From NCBI GenBank assembly GCA_025361585.1, contig JANYKK010000222.1, forward strand, positions 1 through 47,034: 47,034 nt of DNA. The letters are read 5' to 3'. The DNA comes from Methylobacter sp. (lineage in GTDB: Bacteria; Pseudomonadota; Gammaproteobacteria; Methylococcales; Methylomonadaceae). Shown piece after piece: positions 1 to 7,090 of this stretch. The translations under genes were made by a program, and so were the position numbers. Each line of letters starts with the position of its first letter. Position 1 is the stretch's first letter. The notes under the pieces are model-generated. The model saw only the letters and a list, made by a program, of their open reading frames with translations, was not told the DNA's origin and did no database searches.

Positions 1-1
1 C

Positions 2-358
2 GGGAAAACCAGCGCCGCCGTAGTCGAATGTCTGGCAAAAATCAAAGCCGATTTCATGCAAATCCACCAGTTGGGTTTTAATTTGATCCCAACGCCGTTA
101 ATCGCCGAGCAGCAGCAAAACATCAGCCCGATTTCCGGCAAGATCATCGTCTTTACCGGAACCATGATCCATGGCAAGCGCGATGACATGAGCAAGGAAG
201 CCAAGCGGCTGGGCGCAAAAGTGGCCAGCTCGGTTACCGGCAAAACCGATTTTCTGGTTACCGGTTCGGATGTAGGTGTTGCAAAAATTGCTGCTGCTAC
301 GGAAAAGGGTGTGCGGGTTATTAGCGAAGAGGAATATTTGGGGTTGTTGGGGGAGTGA
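2..358 (+). CDS. C-terminal part of a LigA-like NAD+-dependent DNA ligase (BRCT domain), 5' truncated by window edge
   Basis: The reading frame is open from the first complete codon and ends at a TGA, giving 118 visible residues, so the gene starts upstream of the window. The last ~75 residues form a BRCT domain: the stretch starting SGKIIVFTGTM, then LGAKVASSVTGKTDFLV, and a closing EEEYLGLL, as at the C terminus of bacterial DNA ligase LigA. The segment before it (AAVVECLAKIKADF, LGFNLIPTPL) fits the linker after the helix-hairpin-helix region in LigA-like proteins. In LigA the BRCT domain helps DNA binding and nick sealing. The sequence differs enough from classical LigA (an insertion MIHGKRDD in the first loop) that it may be a divergent paralogue. 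The catalytic domain cannot be seen, so activity is not assessed. Confidence 0.65.
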   Translation, partial: GKTSAAVVECLAKIKADFMQIHQLGFNLIPTPLIAEQQQNISPISGKIIVFTGTMIHGKRDDMSKEAKRLGAKVASSVTGKTDFLVTGSDVGVAKIAAATEKGVRVISEEEYLGLLGE

Positions 359-437
359 TTTAGTGTCACATTTGTTTGTACGGCATGTTCTGTTGTTGTA
401 AAGTTGACTTAATAAAAACAAATAATTACATGGATTT

Positions 438-986
438 ATGAAAAATATGCGACAGATTAGAATTTTTATAAGTCAATTGATGACTTGTATATCAGGTTAT
501 GTGCAGGGTGTAGGTAAGCATATAAGTAAAAATAATACTTCTTCATATTTAGCAGAGGGGCGGCTTGCAGAGGTTCTTGCCCTTATTCAGGTTCTTGCGT
601 ATGACCGAAATACGAGCAGAAGCGAAGAAGGATTAATTGATGAATTAAAAAGCAAGCCTGATTCTGCTAATAGCTGGGTAGACTTAGGGAAATCACACCC
701 CGAGTTTTTTAGGGTTCGGTATGAGGATGATGAAAATGAAGGAAGCAAGGTCAATCGCGTATCTTTAATTGCTCGATATGTGCTTCCTCATGAAAGCATC
801 AAGGGAAAGAAAATAAGGCCGCAATTAGAACCAGGGATTGTTAACAAAATTATGGAAATAGCCATCGAAATTCATGATAGACAAGAGAACAGGTCAGAAA
901 GATGGAAAATAGTAATTCCAATGATTGTTGCTATTGTTAGTGCAGCAGCATCTATCGTAGCAGCATTAATTAGGTCTGGCACATAA
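438..986 (+). CDS. Hypothetical protein with C-terminal membrane anchor
   Basis: A 182-residue protein that I do not recognise. The N-terminal ~155 residues are soluble, charged and rich in Ser, Glu, Lys and Arg. The last ~25 residues (from WKIVIPMIVAIVS to the end) are a single hydrophobic helix, giving a tail-anchored or C-terminally anchored layout. Codons are clearly AT-rich (AAA, ATT, AAT, TTA) compared with the flanking genes, which suggests recent acquisition. The stop codon runs straight into an attC-like sequence (983-1041), so the gene may be an integron-cassette-like insertion. No clear Shine-Dalgarno is seen before the ATG. The function is unknown. Confidence 0.6.
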   Translation: MKNMRQIRIFISQLMTCISGYVQGVGKHISKNNTSSYLAEGRLAEVLALIQVLAYDRNTSRSEEGLIDELKSKPDSANSWVDLGKSHPEFFRVRYEDDENEGSKVNRVSLIARYVLPHESIKGKKIRPQLEPGIVNKIMEIAIEIHDRQENRSERWKIVIPMIVAIVSAAASIVAALIRSGT

Positions 987-1041
987 CACCCGGACAACGC
1001 TGTAAGGTGAATTATTTGTAAGGGTTGATTCGCCGTTAGGC
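983..1041 (+). other. attC-like site (possible integron recombination site)
   Basis: The sequence starts with ATAAC at the stop codon of the preceding gene and ends 59 bp later in GTTAGGC, a perfect match to the integron core site GTTRRRY. An imperfect inner hairpin (GGTGAATT against GATTCGCC) lies before the right end. Length and position fit attC sites, but the left arm (ACCCGGACAACG) does not pair well with the right arm, and no integrase is in the window. This is a suggestion, not a firm call. Confidence 0.3.
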
Positions 1042-1129
1042 AATCCGCCGCAATTGTCGGCAGGCTGTCATCGGCATTGTGTGTTGGTTGGCGGTTTGCT
1101 GTGAGTTGTTAACAAAATAGAGAAATGCC

Positions 1130-1279
1130 ATGCCAGAAATAAGTCGCTTTCTTGGGATTATTATTTTCATGTATTTTGATGAACATAATCCGCCTCACTT
1201 CCATGTGAAATATAACGAACATACTGCTGTCATGGAGATTAAGCCATGTAGGGTACGCTGCGCGTACCATTTTCAATGA
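1130..1279 (+). pseudogene. DUF4160 family remnant, truncated by a palindromic element
   Basis: The frame from ATG 1130 encodes a 49-residue peptide. Its first ~37 residues (MPEISRFLGIIIFMYFDEHN, then PPHFHVKYNEHTAVMEI) match the N terminus of the DUF4160 family, small proteins of ~80-90 residues often found beside DUF2442 genes in toxin-antitoxin-like pairs. The rest of the family domain is missing: from about 1247 the frame enters a palindromic repeat and stops at TGA 1279. I infer that insertion of the element destroyed the gene. No partner DUF2442 gene is visible. Confidence 0.6.
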
Positions 1280-1319
1280 TTCCGCTAGCCCAATAAGGTA
1301 CGCACAGCGTACCCTACGG
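1249..1319. repeat. Palindromic MITE-like element, family A copy 1
   Basis: The ends are inverted (GTAGGGTACGC at the left, GCGTACCCTAC at the right). Each end is itself a small hairpin: GGTACGC-type arms around a 3-base spacer. The same architecture, including ATTTTCAA just inside the left end, recurs at 9015-9092, so this is a dispersed repeat family. The left end interrupts the DUF4160 remnant. No ORF lies inside, so movement would need a transposase in trans. Confidence 0.75.
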
Positions 1320-1342
1320 GACTAATACAACGTAGTTATGTA

Positions 1343-1367
1343 GTCGGGCATGCTGTTTATGCCCGAC
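1343..1367. repeat. Short inverted repeat (hairpin)
   Basis: GTCGGGCAT and ATGCCCGAC form near-perfect arms around a short loop. It lies in the repeat-rich stretch between the DUF4160 remnant and the next gene. It looks like a small extragenic palindrome, and no function can be assigned. Confidence 0.6.
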
Positions 1368-1381
1368 ATTCCGATGCGTCA

Positions 1382-1416
1382 GTAGTTGGGCAACGAAAAG
1401 CTGTTGCCCAACCTAC
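1382..1416. repeat. Short inverted repeat (hairpin) with GTAG/CTAC ends
   Basis: GTTGGGCAAC and GTTGCCCAAC form perfect arms with short outer GTAG/CTAC complementarity. The type (GTAGGTTGGGCAAC-like) is common as an extragenic palindrome in gammaproteobacteria. It lies just downstream of the hairpin at 1343-1367. Confidence 0.6.
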
Positions 1417-1473
1417 AGGATTAGGCTTTTTTTATATTCCAACGGTCTACATTTCAGTGCTCAAGATTTCAAC

Positions 1474-1500
1474 ATAAAAAAGGGGCGCGATGCGCCCCTA
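1474..1500 (-). terminator. Rho-independent terminator of the D,D-carboxypeptidase gene
   Basis: Read on the minus strand, a perfect GC-rich stem (AGGGGCGC / GCGCCCCT, 3-base loop) is followed directly by a run of seven T. It lies 26 bp past the stop codon of the minus-strand gene ending at 1526. Position and shape are those of an intrinsic terminator. Confidence 0.8.
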
Positions 1501-1525
1501 CTTATTTGATTCTTGCTGCGAAGGT

Positions 1526-2680
1526 TTAGCCCACGGGCGCTGTTGCCTTGTGGGCGACTTTTGCCTTGACGCCTGCTTTGTCTTTATGGAAGTTTTTGCT
1601 TTTAGCTGCGGGTACGGGCTTGGTTGGACTCTTGGCCTGAGCAATGCTTTTAGCCAATGCCTTGTTTTTGCTAGCGGGTTGGATGCTGGTTTGAGTTCGG
1701 CTGACCGTTTTAGCTGGAGCCTTGTAAGCAGCTCTGCTGCTGACTTTGCGATAACTGCGATTTGGTGAGCTTGTTGCTACGGCGGCGTGCATCGCGCCTC
1801 TGTTGCCGCAATCGAGTTGGTAGGGCGGGCTGCCTGCCGAGCCGGTAGCCATCGTGGTGATGTTTCTTGCCGGGTCGGCGCTGTTTAGGCTGGCGAAACC
1901 GGTATCCATTTTTTGCATCATTAGTTGGTAGCGTTCTTTGCTGGTCATTCCGCCCATGACCACGCCGATCAGGCGTTTGCCGTTTTGATGCGCCGCGCCG
2001 ATCAGGTTGAAACCGGAGCCGCAGGTGAAGCCGGTTTTCATGCCTTCGGCGCCCGGATAATTGGCGGTAAATTTGTTGATGCCGCGCAGTTCTGTGCCTT
2101 TGAAGTTAAAGCTGTGCGCTGCAAAGTAGTGATAATATTCTGGGAAATTGCGCTGTGCTTTCCAGGCCAAAACGGCCAAATCGCGGGGGGTGGATACTTG
2201 CCAGTTGTTGGGCAGGCCGGTCGCATTCATGAAATGCGAGTTGTACATGCTTAATGAATGCGCTTTTTCGGTCATATTAGCGGCAAAGTTCTGTTCGGTA
2301 CCGCCGAGGTGTTCTGCAAGAACCACGGATGCGTCGTTTGCGGAACGGGTGATAATCGCCAAAATCGCGTCTTCGACGGTTATATGCTCACCGCGTCGTA
2401 AGCCCAGTTTACTGTTGGGTTGCTGTGAAGCATGGCTTGATGCGGTCATGGAATCGTACAGATGAATTTGACCGGCTTTTAACGCATCAAAGGTCATGTA
2501 CAGTGTCATGAGTTTGGTCAGCGAGGCGGGATACCATGACTGGGTCGCTTCTACTTCATGCAAGACGTTGCCGTTGTCGGCGTCGATAATGATGGCGGCA
2601 TGGCGACCATAACTGACCTCGGAGACGGTAAGCAGCCATACGGCATTTAAAATAAGTAGTGCTAGTTTAACTTTAGTCAT
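1526..2680 (-). CDS. D-alanyl-D-alanine carboxypeptidase (S11 family low-molecular-weight PBP)
   Basis: A 384-residue secreted penicillin-binding protein that trims the terminal D-Ala of peptidoglycan stem peptides in the periplasm. All three active-site motifs are present and correctly ordered: SLTK with nucleophile Ser53 and Lys56, SAN at 113-115, and KTG at 215-217. Residues 1-25 form a signal peptide. After the catalytic domain (to ~residue 270) there is no clear PBP5-type beta domain. Instead the tail (~300-384) is a low-complexity Ala/Lys/Ser/Pro-rich basic stretch, which may bind acidic polymers or the envelope. The absence of the usual amphipathic C-terminal helix makes it unlike E. 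coli DacA. The gene is single and ends at a strong terminator. Confidence 0.88.
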   Translation of the reverse strand: MTKVKLALLILNAVWLLTVSEVSYGRHAAIIIDADNGNVLHEVEATQSWYPASLTKLMTLYMTFDALKAGQIHLYDSMTASSHASQQPNSKLGLRRGEHITVEDAILAIITRSANDASVVLAEHLGGTEQNFAANMTEKAHSLSMYNSHFMNATGLPNNWQVSTPRDLAVLAWKAQRNFPEYYHYFAAHSFNFKGTELRGINKFTANYPGAEGMKTGFTCGSGFNLIGAAHQNGKRLIGVVMGGMTSKERYQLMMQKMDTGFASLNSADPARNITTMATGSAGSPPYQLDCGNRGAMHAAVATSSPNRSYRKVSSRAAYKAPAKTVSRTQTSIQPASKNKALAKSIAQAKSPTKPVPAAKSKNFHKDKAGVKAKVAHKATAPVG

Positions 2681-2855
2681 TTAATAAAGGGGTCTCAAAA
2701 AAATCGATAATCAAAAACATGTAGGGGGGCAATTGCCGAGCAAACCGCCACCCTCTTACGCACTGCAAATTTCAAAAGCAGCAGATTATAAACTGCGATG
2801 ATTGTATTGCGTAAGCGGATTTTAAGTTTCGGTAAAAATCGTCAGCAAAAGGCTA

Positions 2856-3836
2856 CTAAAATTTCATGCAGGTATAGGGCTGCTCTCCGTTGCAAATGCC
2901 CCAGAAATTGCCGAAATCGCCTTCTTCGCTGGGTTTCCAGCCTTCTGAAAATGCTTCGAATACTACGCCGCTCCAGTCTTTTTCAGCCAGTTTTTTAAAC
3001 GTGGATTTAACGACCAGCGCTTGGTTTTTTTTGCTGGCAACGCCGCAACGCTGCCGGGTGAATTTATTGGTTTCAATGCCGCCTTCGGGGCCGTTCGGCC
3101 AGCCGAATTCGGTCAGGATGATTTCTTTATCGGGATAAGTCCGGCGCAGTTGTTCAATCCGCGCAATATGAAAATCAGCCGCTTTGTTTGCAGGGGTGCA
3201 GGGAATAACGTCGGAATATTTGTTTTCCCACCAAGGAAAAACATTGATGCCTATCCAATCGACTTGCGCGCCGAAATTGGTTAGGTGGCAGGGCGAAACG
3301 CGGTTGCACCATTCCCACCAGGTATCAATTGTGGTGACCGGTTGGACTACGCCCGCTTCGCGCATGGCGTTGATGCAGCGGGTGATTTCGCCATCGAAGG
3401 CATAGTCGTTGCGGGTTCTGACTTCGGAGCCGCAGCTTAATTTTATGATGGTTTTGGGATAGGCTTTTGCCACTTCAATGCCAGCGGTTATGGAGCGCGA
3501 ATTGACCGCGATGTCTTTGTCCAGCCAGATGATTGCAATGACTTTGATGTGCCGGGCTTCGGCGGCGGCGAAGGTATATTCAAGGCCGTTCATAACCCCG
3601 TAAGTCATGATGCAGCGGAAAGGGGTTTCTTTAACTAATGTGTCCAGCAGATGGTCAATTAATTCTTTGGACGGTTGTGCGCCGTAATCGGGGTTGAGTT
3701 TGCCGACATAGGGGCTGAAGGCGGCGCACTGTAAGGCTTCTTTATGGGCGGGCTTTTTGGTTTGTTCGCGTGCCGTTGCGTTCTGGCTCATAACCAGGGC
3801 GAGGGAAGCTACGATTAATAACAATATCTGTTTCAT
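2856..3836 (-). CDS. Secreted glycoside hydrolase family 17-like protein (predicted beta-1,3-glucan active)
   Basis: 326 residues with a signal peptide (cleavage probably after ATA, ~residue 22). The fold signature is that of a GH17-like TIM barrel. Glu138 in GSEV fits the acid/base position (usually GNEV), and Glu243 in LTEFGWPNGP fits the nucleophile motif (EFGWP). GH17 enzymes cut or remodel beta-1,3-glucans. The mature protein carries several Cys residues (37, 75, 135, 154, 177, 183, 212 and others), suggesting disulfides and an extracytoplasmic site. The Asn-to-Ser change before the acid/base Glu is unusual. The gene stands alone between the carboxypeptidase and the copper genes. A bacterial role in exopolysaccharide turnover is an inference. 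Confidence 0.65.
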   Translation of the reverse strand: MKQILLLIVASLALVMSQNATAREQTKKPAHKEALQCAAFSPYVGKLNPDYGAQPSKELIDHLLDTLVKETPFRCIMTYGVMNGLEYTFAAAEARHIKVIAIIWLDKDIAVNSRSITAGIEVAKAYPKTIIKLSCGSEVRTRNDYAFDGEITRCINAMREAGVVQPVTTIDTWWEWCNRVSPCHLTNFGAQVDWIGINVFPWWENKYSDVIPCTPANKAADFHIARIEQLRRTYPDKEIILTEFGWPNGPEGGIETNKFTRQRCGVASKKNQALVVKSTFKKLAEKDWSGVVFEAFSEGWKPSEEGDFGNFWGICNGEQPYTCMKF

Positions 3837-3890
3837 AAAATCCTCTCAAGTAGCCGGGGGCAATCAATGCCATTAAGTTAAGAGATCGCT

Positions 3891-3934
3891 GGAGTGCAAG
3901 CTCTGCTTGCGTTAGCAGGCGAAGCCTGCACTCC
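3891..3934. repeat. Extragenic palindrome, family B copy 1
   Basis: GGAGTGCAAGC at the left pairs with GCCTGCACTCC at the right around inner complementary arms. The same unit recurs at 10405-10448 and 31038-31081, each time in a gap between genes. Here it sits between the GH17-like gene and the cupredoxin gene. It resembles REP-type elements, with a possible secondary role in transcript ends. Confidence 0.75.
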
Positions 3935-3949
3935 CCTCTAATATTCAGG

Positions 3950-4609
3950 TCACTTCCACCATTTGTTTTTTATAATAAAAAACGGGACAACGCAGCCTAT
4001 CAACACGCAAAAAATCAACACGGCCCAGCTTGCTTGGCTCCACGCTACCGGATAAATGTCGGCTTTGACCGGCTTACTGATACCGGGGATGCTGGGCAAA
4101 TCGGCATCGCCGCCATCGACTTTTAACTGCGCCTTCATGCCTTTTTCCATGTGCTGCGCCAGTTCGCAATGCACGAGGTAGGTTTTTTTCTGGCTGGGTA
4201 CGATCAGCGAAGCCTTCAATTCACCTTGTCCGTAAAGTTCCAGGTGGAACATGCCCTGCGGGTAGAGATAGCCTGGCAAGCCGTGGATCATTAACTGATG
4301 GCGTATCTGGTCGTCGTTGATGAAGGTGATGTTGATTCGGGAGCAGGGTGCAACATCCCATTCCTGGTTGTCGAAAGCGAACATTTTGCCGGGGAATTTC
4401 AGCGCGTATTTCTGTCCGGCATGGATGGTGATGTTGACGTCGCCGGAAATCTTCGTGCAGTCTTTGGGCAGGTTGTCCCTATTGGCATTCATGATCATGC
4501 CTTTTTCGCCCATCATCATGCCGTCATCCATCCTCATCATGGTTTCGTCGGCAAGTGCCCCATGGCTATGCAAGCTCAGCATCATCAGCAGTGCCACTAA
4601 ATATTTCAT
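3950..4609 (-). CDS. Membrane-anchored cupredoxin-like protein with Met-rich N terminus
   Basis: 219 residues: a signal peptide (1-20), a Met/Asp-rich segment (24-40, with MMRM, MMM and MIM clusters typical of copper handling), a cupredoxin-like domain, and a C-terminal membrane helix (~192-213) ending in basic residues. A type 1 copper site can be read as His104 or His109, Cys148, His153 and Met158 (from HCELAQHMEKGM). Cys51 and Cys89 could pair. Its start codon overlaps the stop of the upstream multicopper oxidase by 4 bp (ATGA), so the two are translationally coupled. I infer that it shuttles electrons or copper with the oxidase at the outer face of the inner membrane. Confidence 0.7.
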   Translation of the reverse strand: MKYLVALLMMLSLHSHGALADETMMRMDDGMMMGEKGMIMNANRDNLPKDCTKISGDVNITIHAGQKYALKFPGKMFAFDNQEWDVAPCSRINITFINDDQIRHQLMIHGLPGYLYPQGMFHLELYGQGELKASLIVPSQKKTYLVHCELAQHMEKGMKAQLKVDGGDADLPSIPGISKPVKADIYPVAWSQASWAVLIFCVLIGCVVPFFIIKNKWWK

Positions 4610-6270
4610 AGCTTTTGCCTCCGTTTATAAGCCAGCACCACAAAAATAACCAATCCTATGGACAAACCTGCCGCCAAGCCGAACACGATGATGCGGATGT
4701 AATCAGGGGCAATTAATCCAGGTTCACCCAACAGTGGCGCAAACTCGCCTTCAGCCCAGACCGCTTGTTTCTTGGCGTAGTAATCTTTGTTGAAGACTTG
4801 GTCGAGCAGGGCGTCATGCATTTTCGGCATGCCTTGTTCGTCAATCATCGGCTTGTAGGCCAGTATAGCCATGTTACCGCCGGGTTCCATGCCGTCGGTG
4901 GTGGTGCCGGTCGGTACATGGTCATGAAACATCCACAGGCCGGGGCCGTAACTATCCAAGCCGTTATTTTGGGTGCGCAGGCGCAAATCAAGCCGTTGCG
5001 CCGGAGCGATGTCGAAAACATCCCGTGTTATCTGCGAACCAGCCGGTTGATCAACGCCGTCATAAGCGGTGATGGTGGCCTTATGTCCGTGGAAATGCAG
5101 CGCTACCAACGAGCGTTGGGCATTGGCGACATGCAGTTTTATGTCTTCATTTTCATTGGCGACGATCACCGCGTCCCTTAGCGTGTAGGGGAAGGAATGG
5201 CCGTTCAGCATGAAGTAGTTCTCAAACGATTCGGTCATGTTGTATTCGCGACTCATCCGGTGCGCGATCAGCCTTGGATCATTGGCATCCTGGATGATTT
5301 TTGCCAGTTTTTTATCGACCGACTGATAATACAAATCGTATTCCTGGCTGTAGGATTTTTGCACCGCAACCGAAGGGTGGCGTACTTGACCCGCGCCGAT
5401 ATTAAAGGTTTGCACCCAGTTGTCAGGCCGATTTTCTTCGATTATAAACATGCCGTTCAAGCCCATCATGTAATGCTGGGCCGTTTGTACGTGGCAATGA
5501 TAAAACATCGACCCGGCGTGCCGGGGCTGGATCTCGTAGGTATGACTTTTACCGGGGAACACCGGGTGTTCTTCCATGCCGTCGTTATCGTCACCGCCAG
5601 CGGTTACCCAAGAATGATCGACGCCGTGAAGATGGATGGTGTGCGGTAAATAATGGGTGTTTTCCAAAGTGATATACACCTTGTCGCCTTGTTCAACCCG
5701 AATTACCGGGGAGGGCGCGCGCAGCAGCGGATTGGCGACTAGGGAGTTAAAGTTTTTAAGTGCCATGCCGCTGGCTTTCGGCGCGAACACCCAAAGCCCA
5801 GGCTGGATACCGGGCGCTATGTCGAACGTGTTGATCAGGAAGTCGCCATCGGGACTTGAGCCGTTTAGCTCCACGACTTCCAGTTTGATGCGGATCACGT
5901 CGGGGTCGCCGTCGTTGTCCAGATCATCGGTCATGGTCAATGCATCCTGGGCCAGATGCGTCTGCATCAATGTCTGCATCGATACGTTGTTGGCGCCTTT
6001 GACGGCCACGGCAATGTCGTAAGGATTGTCAGGCTCACAGGAGGGTGCTGCCTCGATTTTCACGCCGTCGATAACCTGCGCTTGCCGCCAATCAGGATGT
6101 TCATTGGGACAAGGTTTTTCTACCGCGACGGTTTCTTCCGAGCGGTTAAAAACGGTCGCAGGCGGTGTAATACCGGCCTTTTGTAACGGGGTCGGTGCAA
6201 AATATACGGCAGTAGCAGTTAACGCGGCGATAAGCAGCGTTGCTAAAAGAAGGAGGTATTTTTTGGGCAT
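4606..6270 (-). CDS. Membrane-anchored two-domain-type multicopper oxidase with type 1 site in the first domain
   Basis: 554 residues. An N-terminal signal or anchor helix (5-25) and a C-terminal membrane helix (~527-548) with a basic tail place the enzyme in the periplasm. Eight trinuclear-cluster histidines can be read: HLH 213/215, HCH 258/260, HFH 392/394 and HDH 449/451. The type 1 cysteine is Cys259 in the first cupredoxin domain. In the last motif the usual Cys is Asp450, so no type 1 site is possible there. This is the arrangement of type-B-like two-domain oxidases, not three-domain CueO or laccase. A calcium-loop-like stretch lies at 116-124 (Asp 116, 118, 120, 122, 124). The substrate is unknown; metal or phenol oxidation is plausible. 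It is co-transcribed with the cupredoxin gene. Confidence 0.82.
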   Translation of the reverse strand: MPKKYLLLLATLLIAALTATAVYFAPTPLQKAGITPPATVFNRSEETVAVEKPCPNEHPDWRQAQVIDGVKIEAAPSCEPDNPYDIAVAVKGANNVSMQTLMQTHLAQDALTMTDDLDNDGDPDVIRIKLEVVELNGSSPDGDFLINTFDIAPGIQPGLWVFAPKASGMALKNFNSLVANPLLRAPSPVIRVEQGDKVYITLENTHYLPHTIHLHGVDHSWVTAGGDDNDGMEEHPVFPGKSHTYEIQPRHAGSMFYHCHVQTAQHYMMGLNGMFIIEENRPDNWVQTFNIGAGQVRHPSVAVQKSYSQEYDLYYQSVDKKLAKIIQDANDPRLIAHRMSREYNMTESFENYFMLNGHSFPYTLRDAVIVANENEDIKLHVANAQRSLVALHFHGHKATITAYDGVDQPAGSQITRDVFDIAPAQRLDLRLRTQNNGLDSYGPGLWMFHDHVPTGTTTDGMEPGGNMAILAYKPMIDEQGMPKMHDALLDQVFNKDYYAKKQAVWAEGEFAPLLGEPGLIAPDYIRIIVFGLAAGLSIGLVIFVVLAYKRRQKL

Positions 6271-6445
6271 AGAGCGACAGAAAATTTCTATAAAGTAGTG
6301 CTATTGTAAATGCCTGCTAAGTTAAAACCTAGGCGCATTTTAAATGCTTTTTATGCGCGGGCCGATAATGGCGCGTCGGCAGGCTTAATTTTTCTCCTGA
6401 TACCCGGAGTTATTTTAAATAACACCGCAGGGCATTAATACTTGC

Positions 6446-6465
6446 TATAATTTCGTGAAATTATA
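6446..6465. promoter_or_regulatory. Perfect 20-bp palindrome, candidate operator
   Basis: TATAATTTC and GAAATTATA are perfect inverted arms around GT. It lies 80 bp before the ATG of the CheZ-like gene and overlaps a TATAAT-like -10 element, so it may be an operator at that promoter. No regulator can be named. Confidence 0.35.
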
Positions 6466-6544
6466 ATGTTTGTAGAGAGCTGCCTCAGTGAGGCGCAGGA
6501 CTCGTCAGCCTTTATTTGTACAAATCTTTACTTGGTATTAAAGC

Positions 6545-7084
6545 ATGTCTAATTCGAACTCGTACAACCCTGATCTTGATTGGACTCAAGTAAGGGAAAC
6601 GTCAAAAATGCTCATATTATCGGCTATTCAAGTAGAAGATATGATGAATGAATCAGATTTGTCGGTCAACACGCTGACAGAATCGTTTACTTCCATTGTT
6701 GAGCACATGCAGTCCATTAATGATCATCTGCTAGCTCTTGATTCAAGTGAAATCAGAAATGAAGCTATAGCCTGCTGCGCGGAAACAACCGACAAAATTC
6801 AGGCCTCCATTATCGCTTTCCAGTTTTATGACCGGATGCAGCAATGTTTGCAACATGTCACCTTAAATTTAAAAGGTTTGTCTGAACTGGTGGAAAATCA
6901 GAATCGTCTTTATAACCCGGAGGAATGGCGGCAATTCCAAAGTCAAATCCGTTCCCGGTACACGATGGAGTCTGAAAAACTGATGTTCGATGCGATTGTG
7001 CAAGGCAAGTCGGTAGATGAAGCGCTGGCGATTAAAAATGCGCATCAAGAAGAAGATGAGTCTGACAATATAGAGCTATTTTAA
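6545..7084 (+). CDS. Helical protein with CheZ-like D-x3-Q motif
   Basis: 179 residues, no signal peptide, predicted almost wholly helical and acidic. The most conserved-looking part is IIAFQFYDRMQQCLQHV (~residues 94-110). Its Asp and the Gln four residues later match the spacing of the catalytic D-x3-Q of the CheZ phosphatase (QDLTGQ in E. coli), which dephosphorylates CheY. The preceding helix (residues ~40-85) could form the other arm of a CheZ-like hairpin. There is no clear C-terminal CheY-binding helix, but the tail is acidic (EEDESDNIELF). No chemotaxis genes are nearby. It is followed 6 bp later by the lipoprotein gene, so the two probably share a transcript. A phospho-aspartate phosphatase role is inference. 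Confidence 0.55.
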   Translation: MSNSNSYNPDLDWTQVRETSKMLILSAIQVEDMMNESDLSVNTLTESFTSIVEHMQSINDHLLALDSSEIRNEAIACCAETTDKIQASIIAFQFYDRMQQCLQHVTLNLKGLSELVENQNRLYNPEEWRQFQSQIRSRYTMESEKLMFDAIVQGKSVDEALAIKNAHQEEDESDNIELF

Positions 7085-7090
7085 TAAACG

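Noticed and set aside
4298-4649. Long plus-strand frames opposite the cupredoxin gene
   Set aside because: They are shadows of the minus-strand gene, which has clear copper-site motifs.
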